From NCBI GenBank assembly GCA_001314715.1, contig LJSV01000014.1, positions 24,925 through 88,924 of the forward strand: a stretch of 64,000 bases of DNA, in the 5' to 3' direction. A program made the translations under genes and the position numbers. Below the pieces are notes generated by a model. The model saw only the letters and a list, made by a program, of their open reading frames with translations. It was not told the origin of the DNA and ran no database searches. This DNA comes from Rhodobacteraceae bacterium HLUCCA12. GTDB taxonomy: Bacteria > Pseudomonadota > Alphaproteobacteria > Rhodobacterales > Rhodobacteraceae. Position 1 is the stretch's first letter. Each line of letters begins with the position of its first letter. Shown here one piece after another: positions 18,434 to 28,027 of this stretch.

Positions 18434-20881
18434 ATGGACCTGCCCATCGATCCGCTGTTGCCAGAAATCCGCGCCACGCTGGCGGCGCACGGGCGGTGTG
18501 TGCTTCAGGCGCCGCCCGGTGCGGGCAAGACCACGCGTGTTCCACTGGCGTTGCTGGACCATGTGCCGGGCCGGATCGTGATGCTGGAGCCGCGCCGCCT
18601 TGCCGCACGCGCGGCGGCCGAGCGCATGGCCGAGAGCCTGGGCGAGCCGGTGGGCCAGCGCGTGGGCTACCGCATTCGGGGCGAGGCCAAGGTCAGCCGC
18701 CAAACCCGGATCGAGGTCGTGACCGAGGGGATCTTGACGCGCATGGTGCAATCCGACCCCTCACTGGAGGGGGTCGGCGCGGTTCTGTTCGATGAATTCC
18801 ACGAACGCTCGCTGAACGCCGATCTGGGGCTGGCGCTGGTGCTGGAACTGCGCGACGCGCTGCGGCCCGATCTGGCATTGATGGTGATGTCCGCCACGCT
18901 GGATGCCGAGCCGGTCGCCGCACTGATGGGCGATGCGCCGGTTCTGACGGCGCGGGGGCGCGCCTTTCCGGTCGAAACGCGCTGGTTGCCAAAGCCGATC
19001 GCGCGGGGAACGCGGCTGGCACAGGCGGTGGCCGATCAGGTGGTGGCGGCGCTGTCGGAAACGACCGGCGGCATGCTAGTCTTCCTGCCGGGCGAGCGCG
19101 AGATCCGCCAGGTCGCCGGGCTGCTCAACGGGCGCCTGTCGCCCGAGGTGCGGATGCACAGCCTTTTCGGGGCGATGCCCTTTGCCGATCAGCGCGCCGC
19201 GATTGCCCCCGCGTCCTCGGGGCGCAAGCTGGTTCTGGCCACGGCCATCGCCGAGACTTCGTTGACGCTGGCCGATATTCGCGTGGTCGTCGATGCCGGG
19301 CGCGCGCGCCGGGCGCGCTATGATCCGGGTTCGGGTATGTCGCGTCTGGTGACCGAATCGGTCAGCCGGGCCGAGGCCGAGCAACGGCGCGGGCGCGCCG
19401 GCCGGGTCGCCGAGGGCATCTGTTACCGGATGTGGACACGCGGGCAGGAGGGGGCCTTGCCCGCTTTCGCCCCGCCCGAGATCGAGACCGCGGACCTGTC
19501 GTCGCTGGCGCTGGAACTGGCGGTCTGGGGCGCGGGCAGCGGCGCCGGGCTGGCCTTTCTGACGCCGCCACCATCCGGCGCGCTGGCCGAGGCGCGTGCG
19601 CTGTTGCGGGATCTGGGCGCGCTGGACCGCGACGGCCGGGTCACCGACCATGGCCGGGCCATGGCCGCAACGCCGCTGCATCCGCGGCTGGCACATATGC
19701 TGCTGGTCGGGGGGCGCGATGCGGCGGTGCTGGCGGCGTTGCTGGAATCGCGCGATCCGCTGAACGGTGCGCCGGTGGATCTGACCTTGCGGCTGGGTGC
19801 CGTTTCGGATGCACGCGGGTACGCCGCGCACCATCCCTGGCCGCTGCGCCACGACCTTTTGGACCGCATCCGCACCGAGGCCCGCAGGCTGGCACGGCTG
19901 GCGCCCGAATCGGGCGGGCTTTCGCCGGCCGAGATGGCGGCGCTGGCCTACCCCGACCGGATCGCCCTGCGCCGCAAGGGCGAAGCGCCGCGCTATCTGC
20001 TCTCGGGTGGCAAGGGCGCGATGCTCGATCCGGCGGACCCGCTGGCACAGGCCCGCTTGCTGGTGGCAACCGACCTTGACGGTGATCCCCGCGAGGCCCG
20101 GATCAGGCAGGCCATACCGATCACCGAATCGGCCCTGCGCGCATTGTTCGGCGCGCAGATCGCATGGTGCGATGTCTGCGAATGGTCGGCTCGCGCGCGC
20201 CGCGTGGTCGCGCGCGAGCAAGAGCGCCTGGGCGCCCTGGTTCTGGCCGAACGCAAATGGGAAGCCCCGGCCGATGCCCGCGCCCGTGCCGCGCTGGACG
20301 GCCTGCGCGATCTGGGTCTTTCGCAATGCGGGATGACCGATGCCGCGCGGCGGTTTCAGGCGCGCGTGGCCTTGCTGCGCGATCAGGGCGACGATCTGCC
20401 CGATCTGTCGGATGAGGCGATCCTTGCCAGTGCCGAGGACTGGTTGCTGCCTTGGCTCGGCAAGATCCGCACCGCCGACGACCTGCGCGCACTGGATCTG
20501 ACCGAGGCGCTGAAACAGCGGCTGACATGGGAACAGGCCCAACGCCTTGACCGTCTGGCCCCGGCGCATTTCGTCACGCCGCTGGGGCGCAAGGTGGCGA
20601 TCGACTATGCCGCCGGCGCGCCCGAGATCGCCGTGCGTCTTCAGGAAATGTTCGGCGTGACCGAGCATCCGGTCGTCGGTCCGCGCCAGTTGCCGCTGAA
20701 GGTCACGCTGCTGTCACCGGCCCGACGGCCTGTGCAGACCACCACCGATCTGCCGGGTTTCTGGGACAGCAGCTATACCGATGTGCGCAAGGACATGCGC
20801 GGGCGTTACCCGCGCCACCCCTGGCCCGAAGACCCGCGCCAGGCCGATCCGACCCTTCGTGCCAAGCCGCGCGGCCGGTAA
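18434..20881 (+). CDS. hrpB: ATP-dependent RNA helicase HrpB
   Basis: An 815-residue DEAH/RHA-type helicase. Walker A is APPGAGKTT at residues 26-34, the Walker B variant typical of HrpB is FDEFHERS, and motif III is MSATL. QRRGRAGR is motif VI; the HA2/OB regions and the HrpB-specific C-terminal domain (LPLKVTLLSPARRPVQTTTD, then RYPRHPWPEDP) follow. The length is normal. HrpB is widespread; its RNA target is unknown in most bacteria. It converges on trhO with a 5-base gap. Confidence 0.95.
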   Translation: MDLPIDPLLPEIRATLAAHGRCVLQAPPGAGKTTRVPLALLDHVPGRIVMLEPRRLAARAAAERMAESLGEPVGQRVGYRIRGEAKVSRQTRIEVVTEGILTRMVQSDPSLEGVGAVLFDEFHERSLNADLGLALVLELRDALRPDLALMVMSATLDAEPVAALMGDAPVLTARGRAFPVETRWLPKPIARGTRLAQAVADQVVAALSETTGGMLVFLPGEREIRQVAGLLNGRLSPEVRMHSLFGAMPFADQRAAIAPASSGRKLVLATAIAETSLTLADIRVVVDAGRARRARYDPGSGMSRLVTESVSRAEAEQRRGRAGRVAEGICYRMWTRGQEGALPAFAPPEIETADLSSLALELAVWGAGSGAGLAFLTPPPSGALAEARALLRDLGALDRDGRVTDHGRAMAATPLHPRLAHMLLVGGRDAAVLAALLESRDPLNGAPVDLTLRLGAVSDARGYAAHHPWPLRHDLLDRIRTEARRLARLAPESGGLSPAEMAALAYPDRIALRRKGEAPRYLLSGGKGAMLDPADPLAQARLLVATDLDGDPREARIRQAIPITESALRALFGAQIAWCDVCEWSARARRVVAREQERLGALVLAERKWEAPADARARAALDGLRDLGLSQCGMTDAARRFQARVALLRDQGDDLPDLSDEAILASAEDWLLPWLGKIRTADDLRALDLTEALKQRLTWEQAQRLDRLAPAHFVTPLGRKVAIDYAAGAPEIAVRLQEMFGVTEHPVVGPRQLPLKVTLLSPARRPVQTTTDLPGFWDSSYTDVRKDMRGRYPRHPWPEDPRQADPTLRAKPRGR

Positions 20882-20886
20882 CCGGG

Positions 20887-21789
20887 CTATTGCCCCAGAT
20901 GCCGGGTTCCGCGCGCCGTGGCCAGGGCGATCTGGCGCTGGCGTTCGCGAAACCTTGCGCGGCGCGCATCGTCGAACTCGGTCAGGCAATGGTGACAACT
21001 CACGCCCTCTTCATACTCCGGGCGCGCGCGGTCGGCGGGGTCCAGGGGGCGCCGGCAGGCGTGACACATCGTGTGATCGCCCGGCACCAGTCCGTGACCG
21101 ACCGACACGCGCTGATCGAAAACGAAACACCCGCCGCGCCACAGGCTTTCGTCCTGTGGCACCTCCTCGAGGTATTTCAGGATACCGCCCTTCAGATGAA
21201 ACACCTCCTCGACGCCCTGACCCAGAAGGTAGTTGGTCGATTTCTCGCAGCGAATGCCGCCGGTGCAGAACATCGCGATCCGCTTGTTGTGAAAGCGATG
21301 GCGGTTGGCCTGCCACCATGCCGGGAAATCGCGAAAGCTGCGTGTTCCGGGGTCGATGGCACCGTCGAACGTGCCGATGGCGACCTCGTAGTCGTTGCGG
21401 GTGTCGATCACGGCCACGTCAGGCGCGGTGATCAGCTCATTCCACTCGGCCGGGGTCACATAGTGGCCGACGCCCGCGCGCGGGTCCACGTCGGGCTGGC
21501 CCATTGTGACGATCTCGCGCTTCAGGCGCACTTTCATGCGGCCGAAGGGCATGGTTTCGGCCGGACTTTCCTTCCAGTCCAGATCGGTGCAGCCGGGCAG
21601 GGCACGGATTGTGTCCAGCATCGCGTCGATCGCGGCGCGGGTGCCAGCAATGGTGCCATTGATCCCTTCGGGCGCCAGCAAGAGCGATCCTTTCACGCTC
21701 AGCGCACAGGCCTGCCGGGCCAGCGGCGCGCGATGCGCGGCAGGGTCGGGGAACCGGGTGAAGTGATAGAGCGCGGCCACGATCAGCAT
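20887..21789 (-). CDS. trhO: tRNA uridine(34) hydroxylase TrhO (rhodanese-like)
   Basis: A 300-residue enzyme of the former UPF0176 family that hydroxylates U34 of some tRNAs in an oxygen-dependent route to the 5-oxyacetic acid modification. The N-terminal acylphosphatase-like domain ([25 protein letters not shown]) is followed by a rhodanese domain with the active-site loop [10 protein letters not shown] starting at Cys175 and ending YLEEVP. The C-terminal segment has paired cysteines (CHACRRPLD and CHHCL) that could bind zinc. The start at 21789 gives the conserved [10 protein letters not shown]. Confidence 0.93.
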   Translation of the reverse strand: MLIVAALYHFTRFPDPAAHRAPLARQACALSVKGSLLLAPEGINGTIAGTRAAIDAMLDTIRALPGCTDLDWKESPAETMPFGRMKVRLKREIVTMGQPDVDPRAGVGHYVTPAEWNELITAPDVAVIDTRNDYEVAIGTFDGAIDPGTRSFRDFPAWWQANRHRFHNKRIAMFCTGGIRCEKSTNYLLGQGVEEVFHLKGGILKYLEEVPQDESLWRGGCFVFDQRVSVGHGLVPGDHTMCHACRRPLDPADRARPEYEEGVSCHHCLTEFDDARRARFRERQRQIALATARGTRHLGQ

Positions 21790-22104
21790 GGCGCCCTGTT
21801 GCACGGCTTGGGTGGATCGGGCAAGAGGTGTTGAGCCAACGCGCCCTGCGACGAGATTGGCCGCAGCGCCTCGCACCGGTCATGTGCAACCCGCCCGACG
21901 CCCGCCATTCACGCGGCTTTTGCTTGACTCCAAGCGCGCGCTGCCATATCGCCCGGTCAATTCCCCGGAGGCTTGTCGCTTCCGGTCCCATCGCTTTTGC
22001 GGGGATCGCCATCCGTCAGCGCGTTGCGCCCACGGGTGCCACTTTGCATTGGCGGGTTCGCACGGGTCGTATTCGCACGGGCCACGGTCACAAAGGACGA
22101 GCGC
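21790..22104. other. intergenic region between trhO and ffh with probable divergent promoters
   Basis: These 315 bases separate divergent starts. I see TTGACT at 21924-21929 with TATCGC 17 bases downstream, a weak sigma-70-like pair pointing toward ffh, and AAAGGA just before the ffh start. No small ORF with a convincing ribosome binding site and no strong hairpin was found. Confidence 0.4.
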
Positions 22105-23607
22105 ATGTTCGAGAATCTGTCGGAACGCCTTGGGGGTGTCTTTGATCGCCTGACCAAGCAGGGCGCGCTGTCGGTCGATGACGTGACCGCCGCCCTGCGC
22201 GAGGTGCGCGTCGCGCTGCTGGAGGCCGATGTGTCGCTGCCGGTGGCGCGCGATTTCATCAAGCGCGTGCAGGGCAAGGCCACGGGCGCGGCGGTGACGA
22301 AATCGGTCACGCCGGGTCAGCAGGTTGTCAAGATCGTCCATGACGAGCTGATCGCCACCCTGCGCGGCGACGAGGATCCCGGCAAGCTGAAGATCGACAA
22401 CCCGCCCGCGCCGATCCTGATGGTGGGTTTGCAGGGCTCGGGCAAGACCACCACCACCGCCAAGCTGGCCCGACGCCTGAACGAGCGCGAGCACAAGCGC
22501 GTGCTGATGGCGTCGCTGGATACCAACCGCCCCGCCGCGATGGAACAGCTGGCCATTCTGGGCGGTCAGATCGGGGTCGATACCCTGCCGATCGTCAAGG
22601 GTGAAACCGCCGTGCAGATCGCCCGCCGCGCGAAACAGCAGGCGATGCTGGGCGGATATGACGTCTTTATCCTGGATACTGCCGGTCGCCTCCATATCGA
22701 CAACGCCCTTATGGACGAGGTGCAGGCCGTCCGCGATGTCGCCAGCCCGCGCGAGACGCTTCTGGTGGTCGATGGCCTGACCGGTCAGGACGCGGTCAAC
22801 GTGGCGACCGAGTTCGACGCGAAGGTGGGCATTTCCGGTGTCGTCCTGACGCGGATGGATGGCGATGGCCGTGGCGGCGCGGCGCTGTCGATGCGCGCGA
22901 TCACCGGCAAGCCCATCCGCTTTGTCGGTCTGGGCGAAAAGACCGACGCGCTGGAAACCTTTGAGCCCGAGCGCATCGCCGGCCGCATTCTGGGCATGGG
23001 CGATATCGTCGCGCTGGTGGAAAAGGCGCAGGCGACGCTTGAGGTCGAGCAGGCCGAGCGCATGATGAAGCGGTTCCAGAAGGGTCAGTTCAACATGAAC
23101 GACCTGCGGACCCAGCTGGAACAGATGCTCAAGATGGGCGGTATGCAGGGCGTCATGGGCATGATGCCCGGCATGGGCAAGATGCAGAAACAGGCCGAGG
23201 CCGCCGGGTTCGATGATCGCATGCTCAAGCGCCAGATCGCCCTGATCCAGTCGATGACGAAACAGGAACGGGTCCGGCCCGAGGTCTTGCAGGCCAGTCG
23301 CAAGAAGCGCATCGCCGCCGGTGCCGGGCTGGAAGTGTCCGAGCTCAACAAGCTTTTGAAGATGCAAAAGCAGATGGGCGACGTCATGAAGAAGATGGGC
23401 AAGGGCGGCATGCTGAAACAGGCGATGAAGTCGATGTTCGGCAAGAGCCCCGACATGGCCGATGTCCAGAAGCAACTGGCCGACCCCGAGGCGATGAAAG
23501 CCGCGCAGATGGCCATGCAGCGCGGCGGCGGCGGGCTGCCCGGTCTGGGCGGCGGCGGATTGCCTGGCGGGCTGTCGGGCCTTGGCACGGGCAAGAAACG
23601 CAGATGA
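22105..23607 (+). CDS. ffh: signal recognition particle protein Ffh
   Basis: A 500-residue SRP54 homologue that binds 4.5S RNA and signal peptides and delivers ribosomes to FtsY. The N domain is followed by the GTPase with GLQGSGKT at residues 108-115, LDTNRPAAMEQL, DTAGR and TRMDGDGRGG. The C-terminal M domain is methionine-rich (MGGMQGVMGMMPGMGKM), and the end is glycine-rich. The ATG at 22105 follows AAAGGA by 7 bases and starts MFENLSERL as expected. It is the first gene of a long translation operon; its stop overlaps the next start (ATGA). Confidence 0.97.
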   Translation: MFENLSERLGGVFDRLTKQGALSVDDVTAALREVRVALLEADVSLPVARDFIKRVQGKATGAAVTKSVTPGQQVVKIVHDELIATLRGDEDPGKLKIDNPPAPILMVGLQGSGKTTTTAKLARRLNEREHKRVLMASLDTNRPAAMEQLAILGGQIGVDTLPIVKGETAVQIARRAKQQAMLGGYDVFILDTAGRLHIDNALMDEVQAVRDVASPRETLLVVDGLTGQDAVNVATEFDAKVGISGVVLTRMDGDGRGGAALSMRAITGKPIRFVGLGEKTDALETFEPERIAGRILGMGDIVALVEKAQATLEVEQAERMMKRFQKGQFNMNDLRTQLEQMLKMGGMQGVMGMMPGMGKMQKQAEAAGFDDRMLKRQIALIQSMTKQERVRPEVLQASRKKRIAAGAGLEVSELNKLLKMQKQMGDVMKKMGKGGMLKQAMKSMFGKSPDMADVQKQLADPEAMKAAQMAMQRGGGGLPGLGGGGLPGGLSGLGTGKKRR

Positions 23608-24170
23608 CGACCGCGCCGCGCCCCTTGTTGACCGGTGTGCCCGTGCTGGAAACCGCGCGGCTGATCCTGCGTGCGCCCGAGACGCGCGATTTCGAGCCGT
23701 TCGCGACCTATTCCGCCTCGGCGCGCGCACGCTTCACCGGCGGCCCGCTGGATCGTGCATCGGCCTGGCGCTCGTTCTGTCATCTGACCGGGCACTGGAT
23801 CCATCGCGGCTATGGGCTGTTCGTGATCGAGGCCAGGGACGACGGCCGCGCGTTGGGGTCTGCGGGTCCGTTCTTTCCCGAAGGCTGGCCTGAGCCCGAA
23901 ATCGGCTGGACCCTGTGGTCACCCAGGGACGAGGGCCGGGGCTATGCCTTCGAGGCGGCCGGGGCCGCGCGTGCCTATGCCTATGATATTCTGGGCTGGC
24001 AGACCGCGATCAGCCTGATCGATGCGGACAACCACCGCAGCCAGGCGCTGGCCCGGCGGCTGGGTTGCGCGCCCGAGGGCGAGGGCGCGGTCATGGGCAG
24101 TGCCTGCACGATCTGGCGTCATCCCGCGGCCGAGACGCAGGCCGATGGCGGTTTGGAGGCCTATGCATGA
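23604..24170 (+). CDS. GNAT-family N-acetyltransferase (RimJ/RimL type)
   Basis: A 188-residue acetyltransferase: LETARLILRAPETRDFEPF at the N-terminus, the acetyl-CoA loop region WSPRDEGRGYAFEAA and SLIDADNHRSQALARRLG at the C-terminus are the RimJ/RimL pattern. These enzymes acetylate protein N-termini or small molecules; the substrate here is unknown, although its place between ffh and rpsP suggests a translation-related target. It overlaps ffh and the 50-codon gene by four bases at both ends. Confidence 0.85.
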   Translation: MTTAPRPLLTGVPVLETARLILRAPETRDFEPFATYSASARARFTGGPLDRASAWRSFCHLTGHWIHRGYGLFVIEARDDGRALGSAGPFFPEGWPEPEIGWTLWSPRDEGRGYAFEAAGAARAYAYDILGWQTAISLIDADNHRSQALARRLGCAPEGEGAVMGSACTIWRHPAAETQADGGLEAYA

Positions 24171-24319
24171 ACGCGCCGCATCCGACCCTTGCGCCGGGCA
24201 ATACCGACTCGCGGCAGCTTGCGGCGCGGTTGGGCGCGCGACTCGATGGAACGATCGGCGATCGCTTCGATCCTGACGCTTCGGAAATCTGGCGCCATGC
24301 GCACAGGAGGCCAGCATGA
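24167..24319 (+). CDS. 50-residue unrecognised protein between GNAT and chorismate mutase
   Basis: I do not recognise this protein. It starts at an ATG overlapping the GNAT stop (ATGA) and stops overlapping the chorismate mutase ATG, so it fits the operon with four-base overlaps on both sides, which is hard to explain if it is not translated. The product is polar, with no membrane segment, and has the sequence RQLAARLGARLDGTIGD followed by RFDPDASEIWRHAH. The AGGAGG for chorismate mutase lies in its last codons. It may be a true small protein or a coupling leader. Confidence 0.5.
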   Translation: MNAPHPTLAPGNTDSRQLAARLGARLDGTIGDRFDPDASEIWRHAHRRPA

Positions 24320-24612
24320 ACGACACCACCCAGCGCGCCGCGCAATTGCTGCGCGAACATCGCGAATCGATCGACCGGCTGGATGCGATCCTGGTCTATA
24401 CGCTGGCCGAACGGTTCAAGCATACGCAGGCCGTGGGCAAGCTGAAGGCCACGCATACCCTGCCCCCGTCGGACCCGGCGCGCGAGGCCCAGCAGATCGA
24501 ACGGTTGGAATGGTTGGCCAAGGAAGCCGACCTGGACCCCGAATTCGCCAAGAAATTCCTGACCTTCATCATCTCTGAGGTGATCCGTCACCACGAGAGG
24601 TTGCAGAAATAA
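24316..24612 (+). CDS. chorismate mutase, AroQ class
   Basis: A 98-residue all-helical chorismate mutase converting chorismate to prephenate for phenylalanine and tyrosine. The core pattern IDRLDAILVYTLAERFKHTQ, then VGKLKATHTLPPSDPAREAQ and IISEVIRHHERLQ, matches the monofunctional AroQ fold with its active-site Arg and Lys residues. A perfect AGGAGG lies upstream of the ATG. Lying in the ffh-rpsP operon, it links aromatic synthesis genes with translation genes, an arrangement I believe is common in Rhodobacterales. Confidence 0.9.
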   Translation: MNDTTQRAAQLLREHRESIDRLDAILVYTLAERFKHTQAVGKLKATHTLPPSDPAREAQQIERLEWLAKEADLDPEFAKKFLTFIISEVIRHHERLQK

Positions 24613-24660
24613 CCCGGATCGGCGCCAAGGCGCCCCAACAGCCATTCAAAGGAGAAACTC

Positions 24661-25014
24661 ATGGCTACCAAAATCCGTCTCGCCCGCGGGGGCTCGAAAA
24701 AGCGCCCGTTCTATTCGATCGTCATCTCGGACAGCCGCATGCCGCGCGACGGCCGGTTCCTGGAAAAGGTCGGCACCTATAACCCGCTGTTGGCCAAGGA
24801 TCACGAGGAGCGCGTAAAAATGGATGTCGAGCGGGTCCAGTTCTGGCTCGACAAGGGCGCCCAGCCCACCGACCGCATCGCGCGCTTCCTTGAGGTCGCG
24901 GGCCTGCGCACGAAGGCCGAGCGGAGCAACCCCAAGAAGGCCCAACCCGGCAAGAAGGCCGTCGAGCGCGCCAAGGAAAAGGCCGACAAGGCCGAGGCCG
25001 GCGCCGAAGCGTGA
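24661..25014 (+). CDS. rpsP: 30S ribosomal protein S16
   Basis: A 117-residue protein starting [20 protein letters not shown], with [20 protein letters not shown], the S16 signature. The C-terminal extension after residue 85 is Lys/Ala/Glu-rich, as in alphaproteobacteria. AAAGGAG precedes the ATG. It is followed by the repeat unit at 25023 and then rimM, the standard rpsP-rimM-trmD-rplS order with one extra gene. Confidence 0.97.
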   Translation: MATKIRLARGGSKKRPFYSIVISDSRMPRDGRFLEKVGTYNPLLAKDHEERVKMDVERVQFWLDKGAQPTDRIARFLEVAGLRTKAERSNPKKAQPGKKAVERAKEKADKAEAGAEA

Positions 25015-25022
25015 GGCCGGGC

Positions 25023-25094
25023 GAGGGGGGCTGTCTGCCCCCCTCTTTGGCTTCGCCAAATTCACCCCCCGAGCGTATTTCCAGCAAGATGAAG
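25023..25094 (+). repeat. hairpin-plus-tail repeat, copy 1 (rpsP-rimM)
   Basis: Hairpin 1 is GAGGGGGG...CCCCCCTC (25023-25045, 8-bp stem); hairpin 2 is TTTGGC TTC GCCAAA (25046-25060). They are followed by TTCACCCCCC and the tail GCGTATTTCCAGCAAGATGAAG at 25073-25094 (GCGTATTT, then GCAAGATGAAG). The same modular structure occurs at 33220, 37733 and (reversed) 39191. Here it lies inside an operon and its end is 8 bases before the rimM start. Confidence 0.75.
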
Positions 25095-25102
25095 AGGGCG
25101 GA

Positions 25103-25609
25103 ATGGGCAAGGACAGGGTTTGCGTGGGGGCAGTCGCCGGGGCGTTCGGCGTGCGTGGCGATGTGCGCCTGAAAAGCTTTTGCGCCGAGCCCGAGGCGAT
25201 CGCGGCCTATGCGCCGCTTCAGACCGAGGACGGCAGCCGCAGCTTTGACGTTACCGTGTTGGGGGCGGTTGCCAACGGGCTGTCTGTCCGGCTGTCGGGC
25301 GTGAATACCCGCGAAGAGGCCGAGGCCCTGCGCGGCACTAGGCTTTACGCCGATCGCAGCCGCCTGCCATCATTGCCCGATGACGAATTCTATCATGCCG
25401 ACCTGATCGGGCTGGAGGTTCTGGATACCGGCGGCACGGTTCTGGGAACGGTGACGGCGGTGCTTGATCACGGTGCCGGGGATCTGCTGGAGATCCAGCG
25501 CAAGGGCGCGCAGAGCGTGTTGCTGCCCTTCACCCGCGCGTCGGTGCCGACCGTCGATCTGGCGGCTGGCCGGATCATCGCCGATCCGCCCGACGGGTTG
25601 CTGGAATGA
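25103..25609 (+). CDS. rimM: ribosome maturation factor RimM
   Basis: A 168-residue two-domain protein that binds S19 and helps mature the 30S head. The N-terminal domain has [19 protein letters not shown], and the C-terminal PRC-barrel has [14 protein letters not shown] and [19 protein letters not shown]. The ATG at 25103 is preceded by GAAGAGGGCGG, which begins in the tail of repeat copy 1. It overlaps the following membrane-protein gene by four bases. Confidence 0.95.
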   Translation: MGKDRVCVGAVAGAFGVRGDVRLKSFCAEPEAIAAYAPLQTEDGSRSFDVTVLGAVANGLSVRLSGVNTREEAEALRGTRLYADRSRLPSLPDDEFYHADLIGLEVLDTGGTVLGTVTAVLDHGAGDLLEIQRKGAQSVLLPFTRASVPTVDLAAGRIIADPPDGLLE

Positions 25610-26502
25610 ACCGGCGGGCGGCGCTGCTGGCTGCGGCGGCGTTGATCTATGCCGGGTCGATCATGATCGGGATGTCCGCGCAGGGTTGGCTTGGTCTTGC
25701 CGCGATCTGGGCCCTTTTGCTGCTATACACCGTATTGATGCGCCCGGCCTCGCAATGGTCGGGCCGGGGGCTGGAAGGCGCGATACGCCTTGTGTCGACG
25801 CTTGCGGGAACGGCGGCCTTGTCGGGTATTTTGTGGTTGGCGGGGATGGGGCTGTCGTTGATGGCAGAAACCGTACCGGTCTGGCCGGGGGTTGCACTGG
25901 CCGGGGCGGGCATGGTGCTTGCGCGCGGCGTCTGGAGTGCAAGGAAGGAAGCGCAAATGGATGCGTTCCTGGATGAGGCGCTATGGCAATTGCAGGGTGT
26001 TCAGGAACCCGCCGCAGCGAACGGCGTGCAACTGGCCACAGCCGACGATGACCTGCGCTGGAGCCGATTGTCGGCAGTCGTTTCACAGGTTGAACCCGCG
26101 CTGAGCCCGGCGCGGGCACGCCAGCTTGCCGCCACGCTCGCCCCCGATCTGGACCGCGGGTTCTATCGAGAGGCGATGCGCGATCTGTCCGAACTGAGCG
26201 GCGCGGGCGCCGTGCGGGTGCAACTGGCGCTGATGGCCCGGCGCGAGGTGATGCCCGGGTGGGATGACGCCCCTACGGCGGTGTCTCTGCTGGGGCGGGC
26301 GCTCGACCTGGATGCGGAAACCGCGGCGCAGGCCTGCGCGGTCGCCGATGCCCGGCTCTCGGAGCCCGGCGCTGATCTGACCGAAGCTGCCGCCTTGCAA
26401 GCTGGGCTTGACGTGCGCCTTGCGGCACTGTCGCCGAACGATCCATTGCGCGCGCCCTTGGAACGTGTGCTGTCACGGTTGAGGAGGGAGCGCCATGGCT
26501 GA
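25606..26502 (+). CDS. unknown membrane protein inserted between rimM and trmD
   Basis: I do not recognise this 298-residue protein. Residues 4-46 form two membrane segments, and about 60-108 form two more ([20 protein letters not shown], then [16 protein letters not shown]). The remaining 190 residues are soluble and helical, alanine-rich, with repeats of about 35-40 residues that resemble helical-hairpin repeats ([40 protein letters not shown]). It starts in an ATGA overlap with rimM and overlaps trmD by 8 bases, so it is translated with them. A role linked to ribosomes or membrane-bound maturation is only a guess from context. Confidence 0.7.
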   Translation: MNRRAALLAAAALIYAGSIMIGMSAQGWLGLAAIWALLLLYTVLMRPASQWSGRGLEGAIRLVSTLAGTAALSGILWLAGMGLSLMAETVPVWPGVALAGAGMVLARGVWSARKEAQMDAFLDEALWQLQGVQEPAAANGVQLATADDDLRWSRLSAVVSQVEPALSPARARQLAATLAPDLDRGFYREAMRDLSELSGAGAVRVQLALMARREVMPGWDDAPTAVSLLGRALDLDAETAAQACAVADARLSEPGADLTEAAALQAGLDVRLAALSPNDPLRAPLERVLSRLRRERHG

Positions 26503-27334
26503 CGATCCGCCAGGACCACGCTCGCACGGGCGGCTGTCGGCCCGGCCGACCTTGCAGCCGCGCGATCTGATGTCCGAGACCGGGCGCGCGCCGGGTTGCT
26601 GGACTGCGCGCGTCATTACCCTGTTTCCAGAGGCATTCCCCGGTGTCCTGGGCCTGTCGCTGACCGGCAAGGCACTGACGCAGGGATTGTGGGCGCTGGA
26701 GCCGGTCGATCTGCGCCCCTTTGGCGAGGGGCGGCATCGCAATGTCGACGACACGCCCGCCGGGGGCGGCGCCGGCATGGTCTTGCGGGCCGATGTCATG
26801 GCGCGGGCCCTGGCCGCGGCCGGGGTCGCCCCCGGCGGGGCTGATCCGCGCCGGCCACTGGTCTACGTGTCGCCGCGGGGGCGGCGATTCGACCAGGCCA
26901 TGGCGCGCCGCTTTGCGGCAGGGGATGGGCTGACTCTGATCTGCGGCCGATTCGAGGGGCTGGACGAGCGCGTGATCGAGCATTTCGACATCGAAGAGGT
27001 GTCTTTGGGCGATTTCGTCCTGACAGGTGGCGAGATTGCGGCAATGGCCTTGATTGATGCGACGGTCAGGCTTATACCGCGCGTGCTTGGGAATCAGGCA
27101 TCCACGGAAGAGGAATCCTTTTCTGACGGGTTGCTGGAGCACCCGCACTATACCAAACCCCCCGTCTGGGAAGGCCGCGCGATACCGGAAGTTCTCTTGT
27201 CCGGGCACCACGCGAAAATCGTCGACTGGCGGAGGGAACAGGCCGAGAGGCTGACCAAGGAACGCCGCCCTGATCTCTGGCGGGCTTACCGTGAGCGTCA
27301 CGGTGGGGACCCGGATAGAGACCAAGAGCTCTGA
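26495..27334 (+). CDS. trmD: tRNA (guanine37-N1)-methyltransferase TrmD
   Basis: A 279-residue SPOUT-family enzyme that makes m1G37 and prevents frameshifting. The core begins [16 protein letters not shown] at about residue 38; [19 protein letters not shown] and [18 protein letters not shown] carry the SAM knot. The first 35 residues are an extension rich in Pro and Arg that also occurs in relatives; an internal ATG at 26570 is the alternative start. It overlaps the upstream membrane-protein gene by 8 bases. Confidence 0.95.
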   Translation: MADDPPGPRSHGRLSARPTLQPRDLMSETGRAPGCWTARVITLFPEAFPGVLGLSLTGKALTQGLWALEPVDLRPFGEGRHRNVDDTPAGGGAGMVLRADVMARALAAAGVAPGGADPRRPLVYVSPRGRRFDQAMARRFAAGDGLTLICGRFEGLDERVIEHFDIEEVSLGDFVLTGGEIAAMALIDATVRLIPRVLGNQASTEEESFSDGLLEHPHYTKPPVWEGRAIPEVLLSGHHAKIVDWRREQAERLTKERRPDLWRAYRERHGGDPDRDQEL

Positions 27335-27387
27335 GGGGGCATCACACGTCGCGGGAAGCACCCGCGCCATTGACAAGGATGACTGCG

Positions 27388-27771
27388 ATGAACCTGATTG
27401 CGCAGATCGAAGCCGAGCAGATTGCGGCGCTCGGCAAGGACATTCCCGATTTCAAGCCGGGCGACACCGTGCGTGTCGGCTATAAAGTGACCGAAGGGAC
27501 GCGCTCGCGGGTGCAGAACTTCGAGGGCGTCTGCATCAGCCGGCGCGGCGGCAACGGCATCGGTGCCTCGTTCACCGTGCGCAAGATTTCCTTTGGCGAA
27601 GGTGTCGAGCGGATGTTCCCGCTCTATTCGACCAATATCGATTCCATCGCCGTGGTGCGTCGCGGCAAGGTGCGCCGGGCCAAGCTGTATTACCTGCGCG
27701 ACCGCCGCGGCAAGTCGGCCCGGATCGCCGAAAAGACCAACTACCGCGCCCTTCGCGGCAGCGAAGGCTGA
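27388..27771 (+). CDS. rplS: 50S ribosomal protein L19
   Basis: A 127-residue protein starting [20 protein letters not shown], with [20 protein letters not shown] and [20 protein letters not shown], the L19 signature. AAGGATGA precedes the ATG; an upstream in-frame ATG would add six residues. It follows trmD by 53 bases and precedes rpmE by 11 bases. Confidence 0.97.
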   Translation: MNLIAQIEAEQIAALGKDIPDFKPGDTVRVGYKVTEGTRSRVQNFEGVCISRRGGNGIGASFTVRKISFGEGVERMFPLYSTNIDSIAVVRRGKVRRAKLYYLRDRRGKSARIAEKTNYRALRGSEG

Positions 27772-27782
27772 GGAGCAGCGCC

Positions 27783-28004
27783 ATGAAAGATGCAATCCAT
27801 CCCGAATATCACACGATCAACGTGAAGCTGGTCGACGGTACTGTCGTTCAGATGCGTTCGACCTGGGGCGCCGAGGGCGACACGCTGTCGCTGGATATCG
27901 ACCCCTCGGTGCACCCGGCCTGGACCGGTGGTTCGACGCGCCTGATGGATACCGGCGGCCGCGTGTCGAAGTTCAAGAGCAAGTATTCCGGCCTCGGCTT
28001 CTGA
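27783..28004 (+). CDS. rpmE: 50S ribosomal protein L31, zinc-free form
   Basis: A 73-residue protein starting [20 protein letters not shown]. It has no cysteine at all, so it is the C-minus form that does not bind zinc; in organisms with both forms this type can replace the zinc form under zinc limitation, but here it is probably the only housekeeping copy. GAGGAG precedes the ATG. It is the last gene of the ffh operon and is followed by a terminator. Confidence 0.95.
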   Translation: MKDAIHPEYHTINVKLVDGTVVQMRSTWGAEGDTLSLDIDPSVHPAWTGGSTRLMDTGGRVSKFKSKYSGLGF

Positions 28005-28027
28005 GCCGCCGGAACGACCGATGGCAA

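Noticed and set aside
19076..20668. A 530-codon minus-strand frame
   Set aside because: Antisense to hrpB, which has all helicase motifs.
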